Assembly: GCF_036017915.1 (NCBI RefSeq) | Contig: NZ_CP107929.1 | Span: forward strand, 6,747,001-6,811,000 | Source of the DNA: Micromonospora sp. NBC_00421 | GTDB lineage: Bacteria > Actinomycetota > Actinomycetes > Mycobacteriales > Micromonosporaceae | Reading direction: 5' to 3' | DNA length: 64,000 bases | Shown here: positions 1 to 11,164 of the stretch, one piece after another | Layout: each line of letters begins with the position of its first letter | How positions within the stretch are numbered: position 1 is the stretch's first letter | The notes under the pieces: model-generated | Told to the model about the DNA's origin: nothing | The model's input: only the letters and a program-made list of their open reading frames with translations | Database searches by the model: none | Made by a program: the position numbers and the translations under genes

Positions 1-428
1 TGTCCACGCCCTGCCCCGGCCCGGTCGGTGCTGTCCGCCCTGGTCGGTGCTGTCCGCCCCGGTCGGCCCGTTCCCGTCCCCGCTCCGGCCTTCTCGGTCC
101 GGTCGGCACGGGTTCCGCAGAGTCGTCCTGACGACGCTGGGGGCCCTGCCGTGGCCGGCTGCTCCGGTCGGCCGTTCCCGCCCTCGTTCGCCGCTTCTCG
201 GTCCGGCCGCTCCGGACGGCGTGCGGGTCGGTCCGGCCGCTCCGGACGGCGTGCGGGTCGGTCCGGCCGCTCCGGACGGCGCGCGGGTGCGCCCGGCCGG
301 ACCGGGCAGCATGCGGGCGCGACCGGGCTACCCGGGCAGCATGCGGTGCGAGCGGGTCGGACCGGTCCGGGCCGGCTCTGGACGGCGTGCGCCCCGGCGC
401 GGTCGGCCGGGGAGATCCGGGAGAAGGG
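1..428. other. Gene-free repetitive stretch downstream of galT
   Basis: No convincing gene is seen here. Open frames on both strands read as Arg/Gly/Pro-rich repeats with no family resemblance. The stretch starts with two copies of an 18-base unit (23-40 and 42-59) and then carries five 30-base units (201-350). The next gene of the galactose operon would be expected to the left, beyond the window edge. Confidence 0.6.
201..350. repeat. 30-bp tandem repeat, five units
   Basis: Units begin at 201, 231, 261, 291 and 321. The first two are identical, the third differs only at its end, and the last two are diverged but keep the 30-base period and the GCGGG ending. Inside each early unit the bases GTCCGGCCGCTCCGGAC are nearly self-complementary, so each unit can fold into a small hairpin. 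A period of 30 keeps any reading frame open, which explains the spurious long ORFs over the region. Confidence 0.85.
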
Positions 429-1501
<1,073 letters not shown>

Positions 1502-1505
<4 letters not shown>

Positions 1506-2308
1506 CGCGTCGTCTCCTGCCCGGTCGCCCGGCCCGTGCCTGTCACGATCACCAATTCGCCCACTTTCTCGTCGATCACCCGGCGCGCCTCGGGGTCCAA
1601 CCGGTCGTCGCTGACCAGCACGTCGGCGGCGCCCAGGCCGACGATGGAGGAGATGCCCACGGTGCCCCACTTGGTGTGGTCGGCGAGGACGACCAGCCGG
1701 TCGGCGGCCTCCACCAGGGCCCGGTCGGTCTCCGCCTCCATCAGGTTGGGGGTGGTGAAACCGGCCCGCTCGGTGATCCCGTGGACGCCGAGGAAGAGTA
1801 GATCCAGGTGGAGCGAGCGGATGGCCTCCACTGCCAGCGGGCCGACCAACGCGGCGGACGGGGTGCGTACCCCGCCGGTCAGCACCACGGTCTGGTCGGG
1901 TCGGCCGGCGGTGTGCAGGATCTCGGCCACCGGCAGGGAGTTCGTCACCACGGTCAGCCCGGGGACGTCGACCAGCCGCCGGGCCAGCTCGGCGGTGGTG
2001 GTGCCGGCGGAGAGGGCGATCGCGGCACCCGGGTGGACCAGTTCGGCGGCGTGGCCGGCGATGGCGGCCTTCTCGGTGGACTGCCGGACGGACTTGGCGT
2101 GGAAACCCGGCTCGTCGGTCGAGCCGGGCCCGGTGACGGTGGCACCGCCGTGCACCTTGGCCAGCAGGCCCTGGTCGTGCAGCGTGTCCAGGTCACGCCG
2201 GATGGTCATGTCGGAGACGCCGAACTCGGCGGCCAGCTCGGTGACCCGTACGCCACCGGCGGCCCGGACCCGGTCGAGGATGGTCGCCTGTCGCTGCCGC
2301 GCCAGCAT
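1502..2308 (-). CDS. DeoR/GlpR-family sugar-responsive repressor
   Basis: Transcriptional regulator of 268 residues. Residues 1-57 form the DeoR winged helix-turn-helix (VTELAAEFGVSDMTIRRDL), and the rest is the sugar-phosphate-binding DeoRC domain with the usual GTTT and GV motifs. The ATG at 2308 is preferred over an earlier in-frame start at 2341 because GGGAGG lies about eight bases upstream and the family usually begins with MLARQRQ-like residues. It is translationally coupled to galT. A sugar phosphate of galactose metabolism is the probable inducer (inference). An imperfect palindrome at 2352-2373 just upstream is a good autoregulatory operator candidate. Confidence 0.9.
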
Positions 2309-2351
2309 CCGCCGCACCTCCCGGATTCTCCACACCCACACGCGCTCGAAC

Positions 2352-2373
2352 GTGTTTCAACAAGATTGAACAC
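2352..2373 (-). promoter_or_regulatory. Candidate DeoR operator
   Basis: GTGTTTCAA at 2352-2360 faces TTGAACAC at 2366-2373, an inverted repeat with one extra T in the left arm and an AT-rich centre. It stands out in a GC-rich background and lies 44 bases upstream of the regulator start. AT-rich TGTT..AACA-type palindromes are typical for DeoR-family proteins. Confidence 0.5.
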
Positions 2374-2411
2374 TAGCGCGCAGCAGGCAGCGGCGGAAGT
2401 GGAACCCCCTC

Positions 2412-2469
2412 GGCTCAGGCGGGCGGACCTCCGGTCAGGCGGACGGACACCCCCCGGTCAGGCGGACGG
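2412..2469. repeat. Short direct repeats at the 3' end of the APS kinase gene
   Basis: CCGGTCAGGCGGACGG occurs at 2431-2446 and again at 2454-2469, with a diverged copy (GGCTCAGGCGGGCGG) from 2412. The last copy covers the stop codon of the APS kinase gene, so the array looks like tandem copies of the gene's last codons. No function is evident. Confidence 0.6.
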
Positions 2470-3987
2470 CAGCCGTGGCTCCACCCACCCCGTCTCGGTC
2501 AGGTGGTGCATCACCGCCTGTACCGCCTCCTCGATGCTCTGGTCGGTGGTGTCGACCACCAGGTCGGCGTCGGTCGGCGTCTCGTAGGGGTCGTCGATCC
2601 CGGTCATGCCGGTGAGCAGGCCGGCGCGGGCACGGGCGTACAGGCCCTTGCGGTCCCGCTGCTCACAGACCTCCAGCGGGGTGGCCACGTGCACCAGCAG
2701 GAAGCCCGCCCCGGCGGACCGGGCCATCTCCCGGACGGCGGCCCGCGCCTGGGCGTACGGGGCGATCGGGCAGCAGATGCCCACCCCCCGGTGCCGGGCG
2801 ATCTCGGCCGCCACCCAACCGATCCGGCGTACGTTGGCGTCCCGGTCGGCCCGGCTGAAAGTCAGCCCGGCGGACAGCTCCCGGCGCACCACGTCCCCGT
2901 CGAGCAGGGTGATCGTCCGCTCGCCCTGCTCCCGGAGCAGATCGGCCAGGCCCCGGGCGATCGTCGACTTGCCGGAACCGGAGAGCCCGGTCAGGAAGAC
3001 CACCAGCCCCCGGTGCCGGCGCGGCGGGCGGGCCCGACTGAGCTCCTTGGCCACCGCCGGCGGGGTGTGCCACTCGGGCAGCGGGAACCCCCTGTCGAGC
3101 AGGTCGTCGATCTCCGCCTCGCTCAGTGCCAGCTTGCGGTTGCGCGGCGGGATGTCGTCCCGCCAGCGCCACTGGCCGTCCCGGCTGTCGTAGGCCAGTT
3201 CGCGGGGGACCAGCACCCGCAGCCCGGCGCCGGAGAGCATGCCGCCGGTGGAGAGCAGGTGGGTCACCCCGTAGGCGGCCGAGATCCGGGCCCGCAGCAG
3301 GGCGTCGCTGATCTCGTCGGTACGGCGGGGCAACGGCACCGCGACCAGGGTCGCCGGAGGCATCCGGTCCCGGGCGGCGAAGACGCTGCGGACCAGGGCC
3401 TCGGTGGGCAGCCCGCCCGCGCCGTCCTCGCCGACCGGGATCATCACCAGCAGGTGGGCCCCGAGGGTACGGGCGGCGTGCGCGATCTGCGCCAGCTGTG
3501 GCCGGTGCAGCGGCCGGTCGGCGATCACCCCGAGCACCCGGCCCGGGGGCAGCAGCGGACGTACCTCGTCCGGGCCCCGGCGCAGCCGCTGGAACGGGCC
3601 GTGCCCGCCGTCGCCGAGCCGGCGGACCGGCCCACCCAGCCCGGCCACGCCCTCGCGGACCGGCCAGACGTCGGTCACCTCCAGGGCGGCAACCGGAGCG
3701 CCCTCGCCGTCGGTGAGCACCAGCGTCCGGCGCCCCGGGTCGGCCGGGTCCAGCCCCTCGGCGACCGGGGTGGGCACCTGGAGGGTCACCGGGACCGGCC
3801 AGGAGGTGCCGTCGGCCAGCCGCCCCCGACGCTGCGACGAGGCCAGGTCGGCGCGGGTCATGAAGCCGGCCAGCGGGGTGTACGCCCCACTCAGCAGCAA
3901 CTCCAGATCGGCCAGCTCACCGGGGCGCGGTGCGTACGCGGGAGTATCCCGCAACACGTCCTCGGGCAGCACTGAACCGTTGCTCAT
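2458..3987 (-). CDS. cysC: Adenylyl-sulfate kinase with degenerate ATP-sulfurylase-like N-terminus
   Basis: Fusion protein of 509 residues. The C-terminal 190 residues are an APS kinase, which phosphorylates adenosine 5'-phosphosulfate to PAPS. It has the P-loop GLSGSGKST near residue 337, LLDGDVVRRELS, and the AEIARHRG and KGLYARAR blocks. Residues 1-310 resemble an ATP sulfurylase (PUA-like part plus nucleotidyl transferase fold), but the catalytic HxxH appears as PLHRPQ, without the second His, so sulfurylase activity is doubtful. The start ATG at 3987 gives MSNGSVLPEDVL. It stands alone, and no cysD/cysN or sulfate transport genes are nearby. It could serve PAPS supply for sulfation as well as assimilation. 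Confidence 0.85.
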   Translation of the reverse strand: MSNGSVLPEDVLRDTPAYAPRPGELADLELLLSGAYTPLAGFMTRADLASSQRRGRLADGTSWPVPVTLQVPTPVAEGLDPADPGRRTLVLTDGEGAPVAALEVTDVWPVREGVAGLGGPVRRLGDGGHGPFQRLRRGPDEVRPLLPPGRVLGVIADRPLHRPQLAQIAHAARTLGAHLLVMIPVGEDGAGGLPTEALVRSVFAARDRMPPATLVAVPLPRRTDEISDALLRARISAAYGVTHLLSTGGMLSGAGLRVLVPRELAYDSRDGQWRWRDDIPPRNRKLALSEAEIDDLLDRGFPLPEWHTPPAVAKELSRARPPRRHRGLVVFLTGLSGSGKSTIARGLADLLREQGERTITLLDGDVVRRELSAGLTFSRADRDANVRRIGWVAAEIARHRGVGICCPIAPYAQARAAVREMARSAGAGFLLVHVATPLEVCEQRDRKGLYARARAGLLTGMTGIDDPYETPTDADLVVDTTDQSIEEAVQAVMHHLTETGWVEPRLPSA

Positions 3988-4114
3988 CCGTACCCCTCAC
4001 TCGCCGACCGGCTCACAGTTTCTCAGCCGACCGGCGATCGGTCGAGAGCGCCACTCCACTCCCGCCCCGAAGTGGATCAACGGAGCGCCGCGCCGACCGG
4101 TCGGCGGGTGCCGC

Positions 4115-4747
4115 TCAACCGTTTGCGACCAGGGGCGCGGCCCCGAACGAGACGGCGAACCGCTGGCACCAGATCGCCACACTGGTCAACTCGGCGAGAT
4201 CGGTGCCGGCCGGGATGGCGTACGCCTGGTCGCCCCGGTTGCCCTTGAGCCGGCCCAACTCCACCCGGCGGCCGTCGTCGAAGACGTCCCAGCCGGCCCG
4301 GCCGGGGCGTACCGGCTGGTCGGTCAGCCAGACCTTCAGGTCGGGGCCGTTGGAGGTGTCCAGGCCGACCAGTTCCAGCCGGTGCCGGCCGTCGGCGGTG
4401 CGGACGATCCGGGCGGTGCCCGAGGTGTCGTGCTCGTGGCTGACGAACTCCCCCCGGCTGAGCACCACCGGCCGGGTGCTGGTGGGGCTGCCGGCGGAGG
4501 TCCCTGTCCCTGCGGCCGGGGTGGTCGACGTGGTGCCGGCGGGGGTGGCCCCGGTGGGCGCGGTGCCGGGGGCGTCGATCGGGGTGGTGCCGGCCGGAGC
4601 GGCGTCCACCTCGGAGAGTTGTTCGTCGACCTGGTTGTCGGTCACCACCTTCCAGGGTTGGAACCAGTACAGGCCGAAGGCGGTGCCGACGCCGAGAACG
4701 GCGACGGCGACCCAGGTCAGCGGGGTACGCAACAGGCGACGGGACAT
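4115..4747 (-). CDS. DM13-domain membrane-anchored protein
   Basis: A protein of 210 residues with a single N-terminal membrane segment (about residues 8-27, LTWVAVAVLGVGTAFGLYWF). A Pro/Thr/Gly-rich linker follows to about residue 95, then a DM13 domain (about 98-207) with GEFVSHEHDTSGTARIV, GPDLKVWL and the single Cys in VAIWCQRFAVSFG. DM13 is an extracellular domain proposed to have a redox or electron-transfer role around that conserved Cys, but the actual function is unknown. The ATG at 4747 is chosen because the 12 extra upstream codons do not look like a secretion signal. It is divergent from the VTC gene. Confidence 0.8.
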   Translation of the reverse strand: MSRRLLRTPLTWVAVAVLGVGTAFGLYWFQPWKVVTDNQVDEQLSEVDAAPAGTTPIDAPGTAPTGATPAGTTSTTPAAGTGTSAGSPTSTRPVVLSRGEFVSHEHDTSGTARIVRTADGRHRLELVGLDTSNGPDLKVWLTDQPVRPGRAGWDVFDDGRRVELGRLKGNRGDQAYAIPAGTDLAELTSVAIWCQRFAVSFGAAPLVANG

Positions 4748-4922
4748 GCCGCCCAGTCTCGCCGGACCACGGCGGCCGATCACCGGCCGGCGGCGTTACG
4801 AAAGCCTTACCACCGTCGGACATCCACGATCCATAGCTCGTTCATAGGTCGTTCACATCGACTTTCCGGTCCGGTCACCTTAGCTACCGGCGACCCTTTC
4901 GCGATCAGAAAGCGCCCACCGC

Positions 4923-5849
4923 ATGCGACTACGGTTCCCCCGCCGGACCCCAAGATCCGATCCGTCCACCATCGCCGAACCCTCCGCCGGAGGGCATCGT
5001 GAGTCGTCGCCCCCTCCCGGTGACACCGACCATGCCGGCCACGCCCTTCGGGCGCCGAGCAAGCTGCACGCGTTCAACCGGTACGAGATCAAGTACCTGG
5101 TCGAGACGACGAAGGTGCCGGCGTTGCGGGCCGCACTCGCCGCCCGGATGACGCCCGACGCGCACGGCGGTGACGGTGGCTACGGCGTCTGGAGCGTCTA
5201 CTACGACACCACCGACCTGCGTTTCTACTGGGAGAAGATCGAAGGGCTGAAGTTCCGTCGCAAGCTGCGGGTACGCCACTACGGCGACCGGTCCGGCGTG
5301 ACCGACGACGGGACCGTGCACGTCGAGATCAAGCAGCGGGTCAACCGGGTCACCCAGAAGCGCCGGATCGCCGTGCCCTACCGGGTGGCCCGCCGACTCT
5401 GCGACGAGCGCGTCATGATCGAGCACGATCCCTCCCAGCGCGGCTTCGTCGAGGAGGTGCTGGAACTCGTCTCCGGCCTCGACCTGCGCCCGGTGGCGAT
5501 GACCGGCTACCAGCGTGAGGCGTTCGTCGGCCAGGGGGCCGACCTCGGCCTGCGGGTCACCCTCGACCACCGGGTACGCGGCCGGGACCGCGACTTCCAC
5601 CTCGGCGCGGACGCCGAGAACCGCCTGATCATTCCGGCCTCGAAGTCGATCGTCGAGGTCAAGGCGAACGAACGGGTCCCGTACTGGCTCACCGACCTGG
5701 CCGGCCGGGCCGAGCTGTCGGTGGTGCGGGTCTCCAAGTACTGCCAGAGCGTCGAGGCGTTCGGCCGGGTGCCGCGCTCGATCTTCCACGTCCAGGATGC
5801 CGATCCCGCTGCCGACCTGGTGGCCCCCACCCCGAGAAATGAGGCCTGA
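4923..5849 (+). CDS. VTC-domain polyphosphate polymerase
   Basis: A protein of 308 residues. After a disordered, Pro/Ser-rich first 42 residues comes a VTC domain, the tunnel-shaped fold of the yeast vacuolar transporter chaperone that makes polyphosphate from ATP. Visible family features are FNRYEIKYLV near residue 50, YYDTTDLRFYW, KFRRKLRVRHYG, HVEIKQR and the late SIVEVKANERVPYWL. These basic and acidic residues line the active tunnel in characterised members. It is six bases upstream of the DUF4956 gene and in the same operon as CotH. VTC, DUF4956 and CotH genes are commonly found as neighbours in bacteria, though the joint function is not settled. Confidence 0.85.
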   Translation: MRLRFPRRTPRSDPSTIAEPSAGGHRESSPPPGDTDHAGHALRAPSKLHAFNRYEIKYLVETTKVPALRAALAARMTPDAHGGDGGYGVWSVYYDTTDLRFYWEKIEGLKFRRKLRVRHYGDRSGVTDDGTVHVEIKQRVNRVTQKRRIAVPYRVARRLCDERVMIEHDPSQRGFVEEVLELVSGLDLRPVAMTGYQREAFVGQGADLGLRVTLDHRVRGRDRDFHLGADAENRLIIPASKSIVEVKANERVPYWLTDLAGRAELSVVRVSKYCQSVEAFGRVPRSIFHVQDADPAADLVAPTPRNEA

Positions 5850-5855
5850 ACCCCG

Positions 5856-6533
5856 ATGGACATCACGTTCCAGGACCTGTCCGGCACCTTCAGCACGGGC
5901 GACATCGCCCTCACGCTGTCGTTGTCCTTCCTGCTCAGCGCCATGATCGGCTGGGTCTACCGGGCCACCCACCGCAACGTGTCGTACAGCCAGTCGTATG
6001 TCCAGACGCTGATCATCCTGGGCATGCTGATCTCGCTGATCATGCTGGTGGTGGGCTCCAACATCGCGCGGGCCTTCGCCCTGGTCGGCGCGCTGTCGGT
6101 GGTGCGGTTCCGCAACGCCATCAAGGAGACCCGCGACGTCGGCTTCATCTTCCTGGTGATGGGCGTCGGGATGGCCTGCGGCACCCGGTTCTACAGCCTG
6201 GCCGTCGCCGCCGCCGTGGCGATCAGCCTGATCATCGTGGTGATGTACCGGTTCAACTGGTTCGTGCTCAACGTGCAGCGGCAGGTCGTCAAGGTCCAGG
6301 TCCCGGCCGGCGGCAACCACACCGCCGACATCCAGGACGTGCTGGTCCGGCACACCACCGAGTTCGAACTGGTCAGCATGGAGACGATCCGGGCCGGTGC
6401 GCTCACCGAGATGACGTACACGGTCCGGTTGAAGAAGGGCGGCGAGCCGGGCGACCTGATCAGCGCGCTCAGTGAGCGGACCTCGGGCCAACGGGTGACC
6501 GTGCTGACCGGCTACGACCAGACGGACCTGTGA
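5856..6533 (+). CDS. DUF4956 membrane protein
   Basis: A protein of 225 residues. Residues 15-135 contain about four membrane segments (including TLIILGMLISLIMLVVGS and FYSLAVAAAVAISLIIVVMY) around the conserved loop ALSVVRFRNAIKETRDVGF. The C-terminal 90 residues are a soluble domain with an alternating beta pattern resembling a small ferredoxin-like fold. DUF4956 proteins accompany VTC polymerases and may be their membrane partner or a polyphosphate/ion channel (inference). The stop overlaps the CotH start, so the three genes are co-translated. Confidence 0.85.
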   Translation: MDITFQDLSGTFSTGDIALTLSLSFLLSAMIGWVYRATHRNVSYSQSYVQTLIILGMLISLIMLVVGSNIARAFALVGALSVVRFRNAIKETRDVGFIFLVMGVGMACGTRFYSLAVAAAVAISLIIVVMYRFNWFVLNVQRQVVKVQVPAGGNHTADIQDVLVRHTTEFELVSMETIRAGALTEMTYTVRLKKGGEPGDLISALSERTSGQRVTVLTGYDQTDL

Positions 6534-8296
6534 TGGCGCAGTCCCTGCGTACCCGGTCGGTGCTGCCGCCTCGGCTGCGTCGCCGGCTGCCGGTCCGGGT
6601 GCGGCAGAACTGGAAGCTGCTCACCACCTGCGCGGCCTTCCTCGCCGTGCTGACCCTGGTGCTGGGGACGGAACGGATCCGCCCCTACGTGACCAGCACC
6701 GGAAGCTCCGGGGGCGACGTGGTGAGCGTGGACATCCCCGGCACCGTCGACCTCTTCGACGCCGGTCGAGCGCACGAGATCTCGCTGACGTTCCGGAACG
6801 CGGACTACGAGCGGATGCTCGACGCCTACTGGAAGGAGGGCGAGAAGGAGTACGTCGAGGCCGACCTGACCGTCGACGGGACCACGATCCCCAGCGTGGG
6901 CATCCGGCTCAAGGGCAACTCGACGCTCGGCCAGCTCAGTTGGAAGGGCGAGACGCGGCCCTTCGGGGGCCGGGGTGAGGACGGCGGTGGGCCGCGACCG
7001 GGCGGCGGGTTCCCGGGCGGGCCACCCGACGGCGGGCCGCCGCAGGGCGCCGGGTTCCCCGGCGGCGGGCCGCCGGACGGTGCTGCTCCCGGCGCCCAGC
7101 AGCCCGGAGCAGGCGAGCAGGCCGGCGGTGGTCAGCAGGCCGGTGGTGGTCAGTTCCCCGGTGGGATGACCCGGGCGGCGTTGAAGGCCGAGGAACCGGA
7201 GACGTTGCCGTGGCTGCTCAGCTTCGACGAGTTCGTCGACGGCCGGCGCTACCAGGGGCACCGGGAGGTGGCCGTCCGGGTGGGCGGCATGGGCGGCGGT
7301 TCGACTGTGCTCAACGAGGCCCTGTCGCTGTCGCTGCTGGACGCCACGGGTGAGGCCGCGCAGCGGTACGCGTACTCCTCGTTCAGCGTCAACGACCGGC
7401 CCACCACCGCCCGGCTGCTGGTCGAGCACCCGGACGAGCACTTCGCCGATCAGATGGACGGCACAGGGGTGCTCTACAAGTCGCTGGCCAGCGGCAGCTT
7501 CACCGACCAGGGCGACGACCCGACCGAGTACGCCGACGACTTCAAGCAGATCACCATGAAGGGCAGCCAGGACCTGCAACCGGTGATCAACCTGATCCGG
7601 TGGGTGAACTCGGCCAGCGACGAGGAGTTCGACGCGCACCTCGCCGACAGGGTGGACGTGGCGTCCTTCGCCCGGTACGTCGCGTTGCAGAACCTGCTGC
7701 TCAACTTCGACGACATGGCCGGCCCGGGGAAGAACTACTACCTCTGGTACGACCTGGGGACGAAGAAGTTCAGCGTGATCAGCTGGGACCACAACCTGAC
7801 CTTCAGCGGCAACGCCAGCCAGGGCCCGCACGACAGTGGCGGGTTCGGCACGGGCCGGGGCTTCCCCGGCGCGGTCGGTGTCAACGGTGCGCCCCCGGGC
7901 CAGGCAGCACCGGGCGGGACCGGCCAGCAGCCGGGGCCGCAGGCCGGTCAGCAGGCCGGGGGGCCACCCGGGCAGCCGGCCGGGCCGGGTGCCCGGGGCG
8001 CGGACAACGAGGGTGGTGGCCCGCGCGGCGGGATGATGATGGGCCACAAGCTCAAGGAGCGCTTCCTCGCCAGCGCCGCCTTCAAGGCGACCTACGAGGA
8101 CGCCTACCGGGAGCTGTACCGACAGGTCTTCGGCAGCGGGAAGGCGGCGGAGTCACTCACCGCGATCAGCACGGTGCTGAAGAAGGTCGACGGGGCGGAC
8201 GCCGCCGCCGTCGACTCCGACGTGGCCCGGCTACGCACCCTCATCGGCCAGCGGACCGAGAGCCTGGGCAAGCACGAGGTGATCGCCCGGAGCTGA
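6533..8296 (+). CDS. CotH-kinase family protein, membrane-anchored
   Basis: A protein of 587 residues with a basic N-terminus and one membrane segment (about residues 27-44), which puts the rest outside the cell. The CotH fold follows: ISLTFRNADYERML near 80, GIRLKGNSTL, the DEFVDGRRYQGHRE block, and the active-site loop ISWDHNLTFSGN near 420. CotH proteins are atypical protein kinases that phosphorylate secreted proteins. Two Gly/Pro/Gln-rich disordered inserts (about 145-215 and 440-500) interrupt the domain. The ATG at 6533 overlaps the DUF4956 stop, and a GTG one codon earlier is possible. It is the last gene of the cassette, followed by a strong hairpin. Confidence 0.85.
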   Translation: MAQSLRTRSVLPPRLRRRLPVRVRQNWKLLTTCAAFLAVLTLVLGTERIRPYVTSTGSSGGDVVSVDIPGTVDLFDAGRAHEISLTFRNADYERMLDAYWKEGEKEYVEADLTVDGTTIPSVGIRLKGNSTLGQLSWKGETRPFGGRGEDGGGPRPGGGFPGGPPDGGPPQGAGFPGGGPPDGAAPGAQQPGAGEQAGGGQQAGGGQFPGGMTRAALKAEEPETLPWLLSFDEFVDGRRYQGHREVAVRVGGMGGGSTVLNEALSLSLLDATGEAAQRYAYSSFSVNDRPTTARLLVEHPDEHFADQMDGTGVLYKSLASGSFTDQGDDPTEYADDFKQITMKGSQDLQPVINLIRWVNSASDEEFDAHLADRVDVASFARYVALQNLLLNFDDMAGPGKNYYLWYDLGTKKFSVISWDHNLTFSGNASQGPHDSGGFGTGRGFPGAVGVNGAPPGQAAPGGTGQQPGPQAGQQAGGPPGQPAGPGARGADNEGGGPRGGMMMGHKLKERFLASAAFKATYEDAYRELYRQVFGSGKAAESLTAISTVLKKVDGADAAAVDSDVARLRTLIGQRTESLGKHEVIARS

Positions 8297-8300
8297 AGCC

Positions 8301-8337
8301 GACGGGACGCGGGCCGGCACCAGGCCCGCGTCCCGTC
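8301..8337 (+). terminator. Hairpin terminator after CotH gene
   Basis: A perfect 15-bp stem (8301-8315 with 8323-8337) and a 7-base loop sit four bases after the CotH stop. There is no U-tract, as is usual for high-GC actinomycetes. An 18-base sequence is then duplicated in tandem (8333-8350 and 8351-8368). Confidence 0.8.
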
Positions 8338-8425
8338 ACCGACCTCAGGGCCGTCACCGACCTCAGGGAAGTCCCCGGGCGATTCCGGATACCTGCCAGG
8401 GTGGCCGCTCCCTAGGCTGGCGGAC

Positions 8426-9340
8426 GTGACACTGATCGCGACCGAGTCGCTGACCAAGACGTACGGAGGCCGGGTCACCGCGTTGGCCGACCTGACCGTC
8501 GCGGTCGAGCCGGGGATCATCGGGCTGGTCGGCGCGAACGGCGCCGGCAAGTCCACCCTGATCAAGATCCTGCTGGGCCTGCTCCCGCCGACCAGCGGAC
8601 GGGTCTCCGTGCTCGACCTCGACCCCACCACCGACCCGGCGGCGGTCCGCGCCCGGGTCGGATACATGCCCGAACACGAGGCGCTGCCACCCGACCTCTC
8701 CGCCGCCGAACTCGTCACCCACCTCGGGCGGATGAGCGGCCTGCCCCGCACGGTGGCCCGGGAGCGCGCCTCCGAGACGCTGCGCCACGTCGGCCTCTAC
8801 GAGGAGCGGTACCGGCCGGTCGGGGGCTACTCCACCGGGATGAAGCAGCGGGTCAAGCTGGCCCAGGCGCTGGTGCACGACCCGGACCTGCTGCTGCTCG
8901 ACGAGCCCACCAACGGCCTCGACCCCGCCGGCCGGGACGCCATGCTCGCCCTGGTCCACCGGATCGGCACCGAGTTCGGCATCTCCGTGCTGGTCTGCTC
9001 GCACCTGCTGGGCGAGGTGGAGCGGATCTGCGACACCCTGGTCGCGATCGACGGGGGCCGGTTGCTGCGCGCCGACCGGATCGACGCGATGACCTCGGCC
9101 ACCGACGTGCTCGCCGTCGAGGTCAGCGAGGGCACCGACCAGTTGGCCGGCCGACTCGCCGCGCTCGACCTGCCGGTGACCCGGGACGGCCGGATGCTGC
9201 TCGTCCCGCTCGTCGACGAGCGTACCTACGACCTGATCCTCGGCGCGGTCGCCGAGCTGGACCTGCCGCTGCACCGGCTGGACCAGCGCCGGCACCGGGT
9301 GGCCGAACTCTTCGCCCCGAGGGAGCCCAGCAATGCCTGA
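8426..9340 (+). CDS. ABC-2 type transporter, ATP-binding protein (first)
   Basis: Cytoplasmic ATPase of 304 residues with Walker [10 protein letters not shown] near 38, signature YSTGMKQR near 135 (a GMKQR-type signature usual in ABC-2 exporters), Walker [16 protein letters not shown] near 155 and the switch histidine in VCSHLLGE. The start is the GTG at 8426. It overlaps the permease gene by eight bases and forms a four-gene operon of two ATPase-permease pairs. The cargo is unknown: drug, lipid or peptide export are all possible. Confidence 0.9.
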   Translation: MTLIATESLTKTYGGRVTALADLTVAVEPGIIGLVGANGAGKSTLIKILLGLLPPTSGRVSVLDLDPTTDPAAVRARVGYMPEHEALPPDLSAAELVTHLGRMSGLPRTVARERASETLRHVGLYEERYRPVGGYSTGMKQRVKLAQALVHDPDLLLLDEPTNGLDPAGRDAMLALVHRIGTEFGISVLVCSHLLGEVERICDTLVAIDGGRLLRADRIDAMTSATDVLAVEVSEGTDQLAGRLAALDLPVTRDGRMLLVPLVDERTYDLILGAVAELDLPLHRLDQRRHRVAELFAPREPSNA

Positions 9341-10213
9341 GCCGACCGGCGTCATCCACGACATCGGCTACCAGCGCTACACCGGCCCGAGGCTGGGCCG
9401 CCGGCACGTCTTCGGCGCGCTCTACCTGCACGGCCTGCGGACGGTCTTCGGGTTGGGCCGCAGCGCCAAGGCGAAGATCTTCCCCTGGCTGGTCGTCGGC
9501 ATCGTGACAGTGGTGGCCGCCGGCCTCACCGCGGTCCGCAGCCAGCTCGGCCAGGTGGTGATGACGTACGCCCAGTTCGCCGACGCGATGAGCTGGCTGG
9601 TCATCTTCTTCGTCGCGGTGGCCGCCCCCGAGCTGGTCTCCCGGGACCTGCGCAGCGGCGTACTCCCGCTGTACTTCTCCCGGCCGCTGCCGCGCGACGA
9701 CTACGCGCTGGCCAAGCTGCTCTCCCTGGTCAGCGCGCTCTGGCTGCTGCTGGGCGGGCCGCAGCTGGTGATGTTCCTGGGCGCGGCGTTCACCACCTCC
9801 GACGGCCTGCGCGGAGCCTGGAACGAGCTGCTGGACCTGCTGCCCGGGTTGCTCTACGCCGGGCTGTGGGCGGTGGTCTTCGCCGCGATCGGCCTGCTGG
9901 TCGCCTCGCTCACCGGTAAGCGGGCCTTCGCCGCCGGTGGGATCGTGGCGGTCTTCCTGATGACCACCCCGATCGTCGGCGTGCTGTCGATCCTGCCGTC
10001 CCACGCGGTCAACGAGCTGGCCTTCCTCGCCTCGCCGTCGACCCTGGTCGGCGGGGTGGGCACCTGGGCGCTCGGCGACCTGCTGGTGCCCGAGGGACAG
10101 GGCGGCGGGATGCCGATCGGCAGCTTCGGCCCGGTCTACGCGATCGTCGCCGTGCTGCTGGTCACCGCCTGCACCGCCCTGCTGCTGCTGCGATACCGGA
10201 AGGTGGCCGCCCG

Positions 10214-10217
<4 letters not shown>
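9333..10217 (+). CDS. ABC-2 type transporter, permease (first)
   Basis: Membrane protein of 294 residues with about six hydrophobic segments. It has an N-terminal cytoplasmic stretch, HDIGYQRYTGPRLGRRHVF, found in this permease family, and the conserved VAAPELVSRDLRSGVLPLYFSRPLPR in the middle, which matches the NBD-coupling region of ABC-2 permeases. It is the likely partner of the preceding ATPase, and its stop overlaps the next ATPase by ATGA. Confidence 0.9.

Positions 10218-11163
<946 letters not shown>

Positions 11164-11164
<1 letters not shown>

Noticed and set aside
201..350. CRISPR array
   Set aside because: Units are adjacent with no spacers, and no cas genes are near.
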